A stretch of 64,000 nucleotides of DNA, taken from Acanthacorydalis orientalis. Lineage: Eukaryota; Arthropoda; Insecta; Megaloptera; Corydalidae. This document shows, in pieces, positions 40,071-53,790 of the stretch. The stretch covers positions 17,994,516 to 18,058,515 of the forward strand of contig CM068323.1 of the NCBI GenBank assembly GCA_034766995.1. Reading direction: 5' to 3'. The notes below the pieces were generated by a model that searched no databases, was not told the DNA's origin, and was given only the letters and a program-made list of their open reading frames with translations. How positions within the stretch are numbered: position 1 is the stretch's first letter; every line of letters starts with the position of its first letter. The translations under genes and the position numbers were made by a program.

Positions 40071-41190
40071 TTATTATGTAGATATTCTAAATAAACCACT
40101 GATTTCATAAAGAGTTCTCATCAGTTAAATGAAAACAGTTCAAAAATCGATTGAGTTCATTTTCAGTAGAAATTAAAGCTAAACTAAAAAAAGATTTTTA
40201 TTGTTTTCTGTATGAAAATAAGTTTTTGAACACTTTAATTAAAAATATGCGAAATTTTAAAGAAATCACGAGATTGTTTATGTCTACAGTTAATCATCAC
40301 TATATTTGATTAAACAATAGTTTAACGAATTACTGAAAAGATAAATATAATAGACATGGAATAAATTTAAAACTTATTGTTGTTTTTTATACTTTATTCG
40401 TTTGTATTCAGTGTAAAAATTTTCTTTGCGATATTCTAGATTAATGTCAAACTATATATTTTTATAAAAATACTTTTTGTATACATGCAATATTTATTCA
40501 TTTACATATGCAATATTTAAAGTATGAAATCTTATGATTTATTCTTATTCAAATTTTTCGACTTTCAAATATAAGTAAAATTATAAAAAATGGAAAGTTA
40601 TTTTTAGAAAATGTTTAAGATTCGTTTATAAATTATCCTACGTCGATTATAAAAAAAAATAAAAACGAAAAACAATTCAAATAACGTATACAAATATTTG
40701 TATTTATTAATGTATTCTTTATGAACGCAAGATAAAATCTATTTTATATTCAGCACGTGATAACTTCAACTTAAAACGATAAATATTTATTTTATTCCTC
40801 ACTGAAGAATATTTTTACACAAAAACAGTATACACCTGTATCATATTTCACTTTCTAATTTACGTGTGACTCTATAAGCCAACGTACTTAACACGTTCGG
40901 GATTTTGTTGTCATAAAATAGTACAAATATAATTGTCTAATTCTCTTAAATCCTTGCCCTTACTTGTGACACGTTAATCCTTGTACCGTTTTATACTTAA
41001 CGTGTAGTTATATGAAAATATAGTATTATTGCGGTAGTGTGAGGTACGGAATATAAAAAAAAAATAATTACCACGTTTAGTCAGAGTTAATTTGTATTTA
41101 GGGAACAGTTAAAGTAAATGAATATACCATTAGTTTCTGTTTAATTTTTATGTTAGTACGACGAAATAAGTGTATACGTATGAAACATGA

Positions 41191-41193
<3 letters not shown>

Positions 41194-41257
<64 letters not shown>
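41194..41257. repeat. (TA)n microsatellite
   Basis: Uninterrupted TA of about 64 bp. Confidence 0.97.
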
Positions 41258-41261
<4 letters not shown>

Positions 41262-42162
41262 CACAGTGCTCAGTATAGAAATATAAATAAGTGTGTAATT
41301 ACCTGTTAAATTTTTTGTTTATACTGGAAATTATAATCAAATTACTTGTTTTTCATTTCACGTACCTTTTTTTAAAGAAATACTCTAGAGTCTACACCTT
41401 TCGAGATAAAATGTTGTTGAGTTTTGATTTATATACCTGTTTTTTTTATTTGATTTAACTCACACGATGCTAATTTTTTAATAAAACATTATTGATTTGT
41501 TCAAACTTTTTAATATTTCTCTCATGTAGTCAATCAATATAAATACATAATAAATGTTTATACCTCGATACATAATGATAATTATCAATAAATTTAATTA
41601 ACTCAGTACGAAATATATTAAAATTAGTCAATTGATTTCATACAAAATTGGTTTTATGTTTCATTTTCATAGAATAGCACAATCGAATATTCGTTTGAAA
41701 AACTTGTACATTTTAGTATAAAATATTGAATTTGAAATAAAATATATAAATTTCTAAGAAGTGTTAATATAGAAACACTCGTCTTAACGAGTACATCTAC
41801 TTTGAGAAATATTAATATAGAAAAGTTTCTGTGTAAATCTACAATGATTTATTTAAAATAACAATGTATAGAATTCTTTAGTCGTGTGTAATAGACGAAA
41901 TATTACCTTGACGACTAAGAACGTGTACAATAAATCATAAAAACATCGTAAAACATACATTAGAGATCAATAAATAATATGTAAGAATTACAAGTAAAAA
42001 AAAAACTATATGTAAATAAGTACTGAACTTTCGAAATAATTTGATATCATTTTTAATGTTGGTGATATTCAGAGAATTACCCGTATAGAGATATGTTCAC
42101 TTTTCATTTCTGTATATGGTTAAGACTGGTCTGGCGAGTTGTCTGATGATTCAGCACAAGAC

Positions 42163-42164
<2 letters not shown>

Positions 42165-42243
<79 letters not shown>
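42165..42243. repeat. (TA)n microsatellite abutting the palindrome
   Basis: About 79 bp of TA, among the longest pure runs in the window, ending three bases before the left palindrome arm. Confidence 0.97.
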
Positions 42244-42246
<3 letters not shown>

Positions 42247-42322
42247 AGAATCTTTTTCATGTTATCTAATTAAGAGATGCAGTTACATGCGAAAAGGTGA
42301 AATGCATCTATTGTGAATCGAA

Positions 42323-42370
<48 letters not shown>

Positions 42371-42446
42371 TTCGATTCACAATAGATGCATTTCACCTTT
42401 TTGCATATAACTGCATCTCTTAATTAGATAACATGAAAAAGATTCT
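42247..42446. repeat. 200-bp near-perfect palindrome (79-bp inverted arms, (TA)n centre)
   Basis: The left arm 42247-42325 (AGAATCTTTTTCATG...GAAAAC) is the reverse complement of the right arm 42368-42446 (GTTTTC...CATGAAAAAGATTCT). All base pairs fit a single mirror axis with no indel. There are two mismatches: 42286/42407 and 42291/42402. The 42-bp centre (42326-42367) is (TA)n-type and itself self-complementary, so the whole 200 bp can form a cruciform or an RNA hairpin. A further 79-bp (TA)n run abuts the left arm (42165-42243). The arms carry no recognisable gene. Confidence 0.97.
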
Positions 42447-45400
42447 GACACTCATGTGATTCAGTATCCTTTAAAATGGATTATAAAATATGTTTTATTT
42501 TACATACTTGGTCAATGAACTTTAGTTTTAATCAAAAAGTGATTGTATTAACATGTTTGTATCGAAACATACAATACAATTTATTATTTTGACCTGTTGA
42601 TATTCGAAACGAAATTTAATTTCGGTAAATTATGAAAACATTTTAAAAATATTCATACATTCTAATGTGTGTGTTCTAAACGAGTAATGTATTCAGAAAT
42701 CTTTCCTGCTAATTACAATGTTTCCACGCTTATAAATTAACATGATATTTGATTTAGAAGACTAAATACGGACGTAATAACATCTGATTTATATCTTTCA
42801 CGTTAATTGTTATTAAAAACAATTTTCACACAAGGTCCCCTCGTTTCTTTTTCACAACGTTGAAAAATAATTCAGCTTTGTGCACGATTATAAGTGTATA
42901 TATATTTTTCCTGAACGAAATGAGAAAAATATGTAAATTGATGATGTTTTAATTTCACAAATATGCAAAAATGTTAAACATCCCTATTGTGCGGTGGCTA
43001 GACAATGAATTGTAGAGGAAAGTATATGTTTTATTTTAACATTAAGCCGAACCGTTAAAAAAGAACAATGAATTTCAAACTACATTTTTATATGGTACTA
43101 AGGCAACCCTCGTGTTTTAAGTGAGCATTACATATATCGTTGACTTGGAGCGCATTGTCTTCAGCTTATTAACATTTTATTTCGTGCCAAATAAAAAGAG
43201 AATATTACCGTCATTTTTTTTATTGATGCAATTTCAGAAAGATATCTCTTCAATATTTAGTGTCAGTGTTTATATAAATGAGATCGGATGAATTATTTTC
43301 GTACGAACGTTTAAAATACCCAACAAGAGAATTTCTCTTATTATAGCACTATTTTAATTCGCTTATTTCATAAAATTCGTTTTCTATTTGTAATTCCATT
43401 TGTTGTAATTTGATAAAGTATATCACAAAAAAAAAAACTTTTTTTTTTAAATTTTATTTATATTTCTACTTAAATTCATAAAATCAACAATTAAGAATGA
43501 ATATTAAAGGAAAATAAATGTAAAACCAGTATCTCAGTATGGTATAAGATCTTTAATTTTCAACGTTCCTAATTGATTGAGATTTTAAATGAAAAGGCTA
43601 TTGGATTGTAAATAACAGTTTTACTATAGAAATATTTTGTTACCGTTTACGGTCAAATTTCGTTTGTTTAAAGCAATGTAAAAATTATTTGTTTTATATC
43701 GAGTAGAAATTTACACGTAATGAAAGTATCTTTGCTATAGAAAAAAAATTAGGTAACTATCAAAATGTATATTGATTTAATTTATATTGATTACTTATTT
43801 ATATAGCTTTTATAAGACAGCTTTAATGTTTTCTCTACTGGTATTATTAATTATCATTTAATTGTTACATTGAAATATCTATTTTATAGTATGTGTAGAG
43901 TGATAAAGTTGAGACATTTTACAGATTAGTATCAATGATGAGCAAACAATAATTTTATTGCAAATATACGACGATAATTTGAAACAGGGTAGATATATTC
44001 ATGAATAAATTACACGAAAGTCATATAAATGACGGATTTAATATTTGATTTAATAAAATGTGACAGCAAATATCATTTAGGTAATTAACCATTTATTTAA
44101 TTATATTTCGTAATAGTGACAGACAGCGAAAGTAACAATATAATTCAATCGAAATCTGTTGTCCGACATTATTCAGAATTGAACAGTAACCAGCCAATGA
44201 ATATTTCTAGTCCGCTGCTTATTTATATATATTGAAAGTCTAGTCACATAAAGCGTAAAATTCCATTAGAGACAATACCCATGCACTATGTAAATTATAA
44301 GGTATTTTGTGTCGTACGCTTTAATGTATGTCTATTGTCTTACGTGGTTGCAGTCACGGTACAATTATCACTGCCACACCGGTACCGGGATGGTCACTGT
44401 GCTTCACTTGCTTGCTTGTAGCAACTAATACCACAATTACGTAATGACTTTATCATGTATCTTGTGTACACGTACACATTATTGTATGAACATTTGTACT
44501 ATCTAGGACTAATTTGAATCCATAAACATTTAATCAATTAATTAATTGAATATTTGTCGACATAAACCGATTATTATTGGAGTCAATTCTATGAGGCAGT
44601 ATACACTGAGCTCTAATCATGTTTATACATTTAAGATTAGTTTCATACAAACTCTATATCACGCGAGTTCTGAAATATAATCAACCTAAGGTCTAGAACG
44701 AACTTGCTGGTCAGTCAACCGAATGATGACTGTCCATTACAGTAGATACGATTAGGACCTAATACCATGTTAATGATGTAGAAAAATATTTTAATTTATA
44801 TGAAATAACGAAAAGGAAGAACAGTTCAAATTTAAACAACTATCCATAACAGTTTATGATAATTAATGACATAAAATAAGAATAAAGAAATAAAGAAAGA
44901 ATAAAAAAAGTTTCAAAGCTAAAAATTAAAAACATTATTGAAGAATAGTTTCATTTCACTATTCATACGTTTCTAAATTCATTATTATTGTTATAATTTA
45001 TAAAAATTCCTATGAGAATAATTTATTTTTTTAAAACACATTCATAAAAAAATGATAGATTTTTAAAAGAGAATTTTAAATAGACATACCTTAATGATAT
45101 TCAAAAGTAATCCGTGTTCTGTAAAAAAAAGAATATAAATTAATTAAAAAAATAAATAAAAGATCAATTATATCATATTAAAAGTATTGTTAAATAGAAA
45201 TAGATTGGAAAACATTTTTTTTTATTTTCAAACTCCTACTTTTTTAATTAATTATATATTTATGAATCATTGTTTATTGATGGACAATACTTGTTTATAT
45301 TTATAGATTATATTAAATTTCATATCTACACGTGACAATTATTTTATATTTCATTTTAAATTATTTCCTTTCATTGGATGAAAAATGTTATTTTATTATA

Positions 45401-45699
45401 TGGTATTTTTGATCGAATGAAAAAGAACACATCGAAAATCGCCAGTTGTATAAAATAGGCAGTAAACATTTCCCTCCCGTTTAAATTTAGGAATAAATTT
45501 AAAAAAAATCTTCAATATCACAAACTTAACAGAAAAAGTAACGGAAAGATAACTCTTCGCATTTTTTCATCAAAACTGTCAGTCTCAATCATAATGATAA
45601 AACACAAAACGTTCAGTACAATAGCTTTAAAAATCGAATGAAATAAATACATTCCGATTTTAATGTGAGCAAAAAGGACACGAAGCGTCTTATTAAATT

Positions 45700-45960
45700 A
45701 GATTTCCTTATTTGCGACGCTCTGGATGGAGCAGTGTGGTTGACGTTGTGTAAATGGCATTAACCGCGGGAAAAGGAGATGGAATGGAACGAGAAATAAG
45801 CGAACAAATTACCGCGCCCTTGTTTCATCAATTTAAAAGTCAAACGAATGAAACTGGTTGCAAGACGTCGTGACGACGACGGAGAAGACGAAGAATCTGA
45901 CAGAGACGACGACCGAGGAGCATCATCTCTCGACATGCAGAATTGCTTTCAATATTTATA
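45700..45960. other. GC-enriched, GAC/GAAG-rich island
   Basis: Higher GC with a purine-rich GACGACGACGGAGAAGACGA-type core (45871-45912). Such tracts can be simple sequence, an exonic splicing enhancer or an acidic coding stretch. A short open frame through it is listed separately. Confidence 0.3.
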
Positions 45961-46024
45961 TAACAAATGTTCCACGGCGAAGGGTGAATTCTTAATGAGT
46001 TTACAGTATTTAACCAATGTATAA
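45848..46024 (+). CDS. candidate short ORF, basic then acidic N-terminus
   Basis: A 58-codon frame from ATG 45848 to TAA 46022-46024. It begins MKLVARRRDDDGEDEESDRD, highly charged, and then SSLDMQNCFQYLYNKCSTAK. The charged part reflects a GAC/GAAG-rich stretch. There is no known family, and the start context (ACGAATGA) is weak. It could be a chance frame in a regulatory island, a small ORF or part of an exon. Confidence 0.2.
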   Translation: MKLVARRRDDDGEDEESDRDDDRGASSLDMQNCFQYLYNKCSTAKGEFLMSLQYLTNV

Positions 46025-47090
46025 GTTATGTATAATTCGTCTCTCAAACAATATTTATTCTATTGAAATTGCATTATAAATATTGGCAGAGCAATTTGTA
46101 GGTGTAAAAATATCGTTACGTGGGTTTTGGAAAGTACATAAATAATATTTATGTTTTTAATAAGCCCAATATATATTTATATTCGTTGTAATTTACTTCA
46201 ATAAATCACAACGATTGAACGCATGTACTTTTTCAAATAATCAATTATAATAAACTAATATATTTTTATTCAAATTGTTCTTAATACATTTTATGCACAA
46301 TTTATTTAAAAAATTCGTAAATTTGTGCTTTTTAAAATACTCAATATAATATTAAAGTAATTTCATTGTCTAATAATATCTTTTTTATGTACATCTACAA
46401 AACAAGTAATAAATAAATAACTGTGTATAATAATAATAGTCTTTTTTGATTACATGTCAATGACATTAATATTTTTGACTTTTTTTGAACTTCTACAAAT
46501 CAATAAACAAAATTTTTGAACTCGTATTAGTATATTTTTATCTCATCAAATATTCCATTCGATAGTACAGTCATTTTATTCATGCATAAAATATGTGAAA
46601 CGGATGTTAAAAAATAGTTTCGATGTGTGGGTGTCAAGTGTCTATTATAGGCACAGTGCTAAATACGTATAAACGTTTTTTTTTCAACAGCTGAGCACTC
46701 CATGTTCAAATAGAATAGTTTCAGAAATCCGTATATTTGTTTAATATAAAATATATAAATATATCAACCCACTTCATTAATATCAACATTTTAATTACAC
46801 TTCGTTAAAGATTAAAAAAAATTAAAAGGAAATACCATGTTTGATAATAATAAGGTATGCATTTTAAAAATAATATTTCATTTTAACATTTTCTAAATTC
46901 TTGAGTTATTAACTGTAATGTGAAGAATGAACGTGTATAGATTATTTAAAAAAGATATGTACACATGCACTAATCTTCTCGGAAATGAATTTTCCCACAA
47001 GTATAAATAAATTGCTGCCACTGGCCGTTAATAATATTTCATTACGTACTAATACCATCTAATGACGTCACAGAGATCCATTAAATAAGC
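46025..47090. other. AT-rich non-coding DNA
   Basis: Nothing gene-like seen. Confidence 0.55.
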
Positions 47091-47400
47091 CGAGAACAGC
47101 ACAAAAAAAGAAAACGGTAATACGAGCAATAATCCTCGACGTCAGTCTCAGGTTGCTACCGGTTTACCGGAGTTGATTCCATCACGGGTAGGTCTGTCTG
47201 ATTCTCCCCTCTTCAGCCATTCTCGTACACACGGCCACACACACATAGAGAGTGATACACACACAACCACTACCACAGTTTTTGATCCCACCCCGATCCA
47301 ATACGATCTTAAGTTACGTCAACGGGATATTCGCCTAAACTTAAATCTCCTGGAAATTGCATCTGCTATTTTATATGGAACGTTTTAAAAGCGCGAAGTA
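47091..47400 (+). promoter_or_regulatory. GC-enriched island with initiator-like site, possible promoter/untranslated exon
   Basis: Contains GACGTCAGTCTCAG with a TCAGTC initiator-like element at 47142-47147, then CACGGGTAGGTC, which could hold a donor. A (CACA)-rich stretch follows. A 71-codon frame at 47173-47388 begins at ATT rather than ATG and has no motif. Confidence 0.25.
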
Positions 47401-49177
47401 GAAAATAACAGGTGGAAAAATATGCGTCTGTTACTTCGAATGTTATAAAACCGCTTGTAACTTGTATGCTTGCCTTTCTCTCCACGTGCAAATATAACAA
47501 GGGATTATCGCGAATTTGAAATTTGATTAAATCTGCCAAAACCGAACGCTTACTGTTATTTCCTGCATGCTTGTCGATTTAAAGCTTATGTCGGATTTTA
47601 TTTCGTTCCAACGAAAGCATAGCGATGAATAACATCGTTTTTCATCATAACGATATATCTTGACGTACTCTGTCCTATAAACTATTCTAATCGGTTATTT
47701 ATTATAACGTTTCACCATAGAAAAAGTATTTTATTTATTTGAATACAATATACATTACCCATTTTGTATTTTACTGATAATTACAAAAAAAAAAATAATT
47801 TACACTCTACAACTACTTCATATTATACAAATGAAATGAATTTCAATCTAGCAATTTATTTATTTTATTAAAATATCGAACTCTCAGAGTTTTTTTTAAA
47901 TATATAATTCCATATTTCTACAAATATTTAGTCGTGCTGCTTAGTAAAAAATAATTCCAAATCAGAGATCAAAAAGAAGTATACTGCTATATTAAGTTAT
48001 ATTTAAAAATAAATAAGGAATCATAAATAATGATTTTAACTATGTTTTTTTGTAAATCACACTTTCGATTTTGAAATTATAAATCATTTTCCTAACGAAA
48101 TAATATATATGAAAATTTGATTTCTAGTTTAAGGCATAGAATGCATATTTGTGGGCCTGTATCCCAACGATTTAGTATCTAAACTTTTCAGAAAAAAATC
48201 GTGAGTCCACACAGACGACTGTATATCTTGGACATAGGGCTTCTAGTGCACCATATAGTGTCTAAATTTTGCTCAATTTTTGAATAAAACTTGAAACTTT
48301 CATGTAAACAGTGATTTTTTTATATATGATATTATTATGTATACGTCGTGTTATTGGAATCGTTTTAATGCTAGTATAAATCAGTTTATAATGAAAATAG
48401 TGTTTAAATCTATTTAAAATAATTATCTCTTATATTTTTGAGAACGATTAATTGATTAAAAAGATTTGCACAGGTCGTAGATACATGTAGATTATATACT
48501 GTTGTAATGAAAAAAATCTTAATACATATATATCACAATAAAATTTAAATTGTTAATAGCGTTTCACGAAACTGAAAATCCGATTTAATGAAGCCATTAC
48601 GGCAATTCTTAACGTAATTTTATACTTATTAAATTCAAATTTAACAACACGATATAATATAGTCGCATCATAAAATATTCATGTTCTGTATGTGTGTGTT
48701 TTTTTCATCTCCTCGTATAAATTACGAACTGATGACAACACGGGCTATTCATACGTCAAAATTAAGTTGAATAAACTTGGAGACGACCACCGACCTAACT
48801 CCCACATAACGAAACTTCGTACGTGTGGATGTGTCTAGTGGTGTAATTTTCTAAAAAAGAGACAAAAAAAAAACTAGCCATGTATATAAATTTCAGGAAC
48901 TTGATAAACGATATTGTTCTGTGGCATTGTAGTTGTTTATTTTTTTGTTCAAATTTCGGTCTGTTCGAATATGTGCATAGGAATTACACATAAATTAAAT
49001 ATTTTGAAGAGAGTATTTGTAGAATATCGTTTCTACATTCCATTACTAATGCTAAGTGCATTCCTGTAACATTTCTGTATTTAAACAATGATGTTTATTG
49101 ACATTCCATACCATCATTTTTTATATGTTTTACTAGACATTGTGAAACTATGTAACCATTACACAAATAGACATACT

Positions 49178-49182
<5 letters not shown>

Positions 49183-49241
<59 letters not shown>
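49183..49241. repeat. (TA)n microsatellite
   Basis: Uninterrupted TA of about 58 bp. Confidence 0.97.
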
Positions 49242-49245
<4 letters not shown>

Positions 49246-49880
49246 CATAATAACTTCATTCATTATCTTAACATTTTAATTATCATATATTTTATAGTTT
49301 CTGTTCAACATTTTACAAACAATTATTTTTACAAACAATACGAGTTGTTGAGCTCTATTTTAATATTATTACATATTATCAAATATATTCGAATATTTTG
49401 TATAAATTATATTCCAGTTTCATCCTATCTACCTTTCATTGTTTTTTTTTTAATGTGGAATAAAAATTCTTCAGTAGTATATTTTGAATTATTTATAACA
49501 TTTTGTTTCATAATGTAGTTATAAAATATTTTATAAAACGTTTTAATTTTGATTATTGAAAATTCTTAAAATTTATTTTATTATACAATATATAAAATAC
49601 AGCAACAGTATAGATGATCATATCTTATGGTCACTGGAGGACTTTATCGAATTTCTAATAACTTTTTTTAAAGTGACAGTGACTTATTTATTAACATAAT
49701 ATTATATAATCATGTTATATTAATATTTATTTTTAAAATTTTATAACAGTTTATAACAGAACGTGTCCAAAATTTAAAAATGACATTTATAAAAAAGAAC
49801 TATTTTACTACTTTCATAGCTATATGTGTGTCATTATCTTTCACTTGTCAATCTCACACTCACTTTGAAATATCGATCTA

Positions 49881-49882
<2 letters not shown>

Positions 49883-49961
<79 letters not shown>
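49883..49961. repeat. (TA)n-(GT)n compound microsatellite
   Basis: TA to 49947 then GT to 49961. Confidence 0.97.
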
Positions 49962-50740
49962 ATCTTGGAAAGTTGACATCGTTTGACCGTATTACATAAC
50001 TTGCGAGAGGCAAGCGCCACCGCACAGCGTATAATTTTACGACAAAAAGACGCGTGAATGGAGAAGGATTTTATTCTTTTTTTATCATTTTTATCGACAC
50101 GTCGCTGCATCCCAGATACGTTCATTTTTTTCTGAATACCGGGATCAGTATAATACTATGGTAACAAATAACGAGAGCCAACCGTTCGTTCTCTTTTCAC
50201 GCGCGTGCATCAATTTCAGGCGATTTTATAGATCTTATGTTATTGGATACATGAATATAACAGTTTTAATTAGCTACGCGTTATTGATTTTTAATATCAT
50301 TTAGACTATGAATGTTTACATATGTATATGATTTATAATTAAGATCATTTGTTGTTTATGAAATTTGTTTTCTTATTACATCAAAACATAATCGTATAAT
50401 TAATTATTATACAAATGATAGTAAAACCTTGTTGTATAGAAAAAACCCAAGCTAGTGAATAAATATTATTATTATTATTATATTAATGCGCAAGAAATGA
50501 TGTTTTTGTAAGTGGTTAAAATTTTCTATACCAGATTTGCTATTTTGTTTCCAATGTTTACACGTAACTGTAAATTGCATTCTTAAATAAGAGCCCATAA
50601 CATTAACAGTGACCACAATTTAATCGTACGATACGAAATTAAATTCCTTTCCCAGAACGGTCGTACCATGTATTTTTATTAGCTTAATCTAATACCGTTT
50701 TAAGCTACTCAATTAAAACCGTATTACTTAATCCGTTGTC

Positions 50741-51080
50741 GACGATTTTTCGTCGATCGTGTGTGTTTGTGTTTATGTACATCCGTAGTCATTAGATCAA
50801 TGGTGCAAATGCGTTTAGCAACAGCATTCGGCGTGATGTGCGAGGCGTGGACGGACTACATTCTTTGCATTCCGCACGGTCAGGTAGCAGAGTTCCCGAG
50901 GCGGCAGCGGCATCAGCATCCCATCACTCGGGTACCAGCTACACGTAACCGTGCACCCGCCGAACACTCCCACGCCTATTGTTGCTCGTACGGCGGAAAA
51001 ATCGAAATGAAAGTTATGATCAGCATTTACAAATCATACTCTCGCTGGTTAGTCCGTATGCACCGTTCGATTTAATTCAA
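50741..51080 (+). other. GC-enriched island with a 104-codon open frame; coding status uncertain
   Basis: One of the more GC-rich stretches. An open frame runs 50761-51075, and an internal ATG gives MVQMRLATAFGVMCEAWTDY. A donor-like CAG|GTAGCA occurs at about 50883, so an exon could end there. The second half is Arg/His/Pro-rich. No domain is recognised, and the frame could be incidental to a regulatory island. Confidence 0.25.
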
Positions 51081-52558
51081 ATAATTCAGTAATAGTATGA
51101 AACATTGACTGCAAATGTTTTATAATTTTTTTTTCTCGATGCAGAAACAACCAGGCACAGTGAACCTTTTTATAGAATGTATTTGGTTTTGATTAGCATA
51201 TTTATGTCGGTGCACTTTTAAAATCAAAACCAGATCATTTCAAGACATTCCTTTTTACGGGAAAAAAAACTAATGATTTCACTTTTTCACAACCTTGCCC
51301 TTTTATTCGAAAATAGTTAGACAATTAAAGACAATTCATGAACTATTGATTTTTACATTCGGTTTTATTTTGTCTAATAGATTATTCGAATCCTCAAAAA
51401 ATTTTATAGTAAATTCAAGAGCGACCATAAGGAGTCTGTTAAGTAATTATAAATAATATACAGACAGAACGATACTGCTATAACAATTTATTTGAAAATG
51501 ACGAGTGTTGGGAATAGGTGCACAGAAAGAGTACAATTTTTCAGAATTTATTTTTCGATAAACTAATAAAGAGGTTATTTCAATTATTTTTCCTGTTTCT
51601 AAAAAAAATATTATTTTCTAAAATATTGATAATAAATATTTACTTATAAATATTTTAAAAATAGTGAAAATAAATAATAAAAATTAATAAAAATAAATAA
51701 TTTATTATTCTCTGCTAGTGATCGATGTGCTACTTAAATTATTACACAGACATTCGTTCTATAGCTTTATGTTTTTCTTTTTCTAGAAAATAAACCAATT
51801 TTATAATTAACTTTCAACAAGTTCATTATGTGTTAACAGTATCAGTCTAATATATATTTTCTTTTAAAAAAATGTGTTACATTAAAACTTATTTACCAGA
51901 TAATTTTATTATATACTAACGTATACACACACCAATTTGAAGAATTGGAATTGCCACTGTAAATAATACCGACATATGTTATAAATTTAATCATTGATTA
52001 TTTATATTGGTACCAGTATAACTTAATTACATGATAGATAATTATTTTATAAAATATTTAATTTGCTTGTATATTCGACAAATGTTTAATTGAAAACTAA
52101 ATAGGTCATAAATATTAACTGTTTTCATTTATTTCAATTATTTTCATAATTTATTTGCATATATTTATTTCTGTAAGTTTACATATGCATTAAAATTGAT
52201 AATAGTTCAAATTCGCTAGAACAATCAATAAAAATGCTATCAATTCGTATTTTATATAAAAAAGCTTTCATTTCATCCAAATATCTTTCTTATATATGCA
52301 TACACACAGTTATCATTGAAAAATAAAATCTATATAAATAATAAGCTTAAGCAAGTATAGCAACAAGCAAAATAAATTCAGTTTGAATTTTATCGTGAGA
52401 AAGTTCAGTGCATTTCGGATATATTGTGTTCGAAATAAACTTTATAAATTCAAATATCAGTCGATATAAAAAAGAATATATAAGAATTCAGTTCAGAGCA
52501 GAAAAAGAACCCGTCTAAGGCCACAATTCGAATGTGGGTCTTATTTATATCATCTTTT

Positions 52559-52633
<75 letters not shown>

Positions 52634-52680
52634 CGGTATAACACAAAAGTAAAGTTCGTGAATATCATATTTCTTTTAAA
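51081..52680. other. AT-rich non-coding DNA
   Basis: Nothing gene-like seen apart from one TA run. Confidence 0.55.
52561..52627. repeat. (TA)n microsatellite
   Basis: Uninterrupted TA of about 67 bp. Confidence 0.97.
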
Positions 52681-53020
52681 ACAAGTTATTCAGTTCCGTT
52701 AGGCACGTTATCGACGCATTCAGAATCGGAAATGTAGAAAACTTTGGCAATCTGCGTGGAGCGTATGCTCACTGAACACTGAATTTGTTTCGCATTGTTG
52801 ACTTCTCTATCTGAAATTCATTCACACTTCATAGACGTTCGTTTGTTGGAAAGTTTCGAGACAAAGCCACCGGCACGATGTTGCCCTACCAGCCAACCAC
52901 CGCGGTGTCTCTTAGAATAGGTGCACTCGAGCGAAGACTTTTTATGCTACGCCCTTCGCTCTGTCGCGATTTACACGTCTACGCGAACCGCGGTATCATG
53001 AACACCTAGCCACGTCAAAA
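52681..53020. other. GC-enriched island
   Basis: Complex sequence with a 43-codon ATG frame (MLPYQPTTAVSLRIGALERR...) from 52878. No family recognised; possible promoter or untranslated exon. Confidence 0.3.
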
Positions 53021-53790
53021 CTAAAACATGTAATATTTACGATGAGCCCTTCATAAAGCAGTAACATTCATAAACAAATCAGTAACGTTTGTGAATTGTA
53101 TAGAAGTGAAATCAACTATAATACCACGGTTTTCTTAATCGAAACATGCAAAAAAGAATCATAGATACTAATTATTCGTTGAACTGGTATAATAATCTAA
53201 TAGTAAGTCTAAATCAAAGTCTGTAACTTAGTCCCTTTTTTATTGAAAGCGAATTAACTAAAATGAATGTTTAAGTTATTCTTCTAATTTTAAACTAGTC
53301 GATACGATAGTTGTATTATTTTTTTCATCTATAAAATATCATAAAATGATTTATTTTATTAAATGGTTCACTTCTCATGCACATCATGACACTTTTTTAC
53401 TGTATTAAAATATAATTTTATCAGCAAGCAGTCTGATTTCATAAAATATAAATAAATATTTTAATACATTTTACAATTTATCATTCAGACATTCATGTAT
53501 AATTTTTCTATTTAAAATTCTTTTCATTTAATTAAGTATTTTTTTAACTAGTTAGGAATTTACGGTTCTTAAACCTCTATGTCTTGAGAAAGAAGAATCG
53601 ATATTAACATATTTTATTATTACCCAGCTGTTTTTCTATTCAGTAATTAATTAATTAATTATTCATTACTCGTGGAGTTCTTTATATCTTAAAATTAATT
53701 TTCAGTAATAATAATAAAAAACTATTGTTGTACGTAGATGTTCTAATTAAAATTTCTCTCATTTATTACATAGAGCAGAATCATCATCTC
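53021..53790. other. AT-rich non-coding DNA
   Basis: No coding signal. Contains an ATTAATTAATTAATTATT cluster at about 53646-53663. Confidence 0.5.

Larger units (their letters stand above)
30395..45699. other. long AT-rich stretch, presumed first intron of the 30221 gene or intergenic
   Basis: About 15 kb with no exon I can support. It holds many (TA)n runs and the 200-bp palindrome. A 127-codon frame at 36700-37083 is the longest in the window but is AT-driven and ends in translated TA repeat. A small complex patch at 32985-33110 and another at 44330-44420 were inspected without a convincing product. Confidence 0.5.
47401..50740. other. AT-rich non-coding DNA
   Basis: Two TA runs and small complex patches at 48130-48290, 48710-48840 and 50000-50220; no recognisable exon. 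Confidence 0.5.

Noticed and set aside
44350..44450. Frame after TTGCAG reading HGTIITATPVPGWSLCFTCL...
   Set aside because: Hydrophobic and open, but short, ends in a stop and has no family match.
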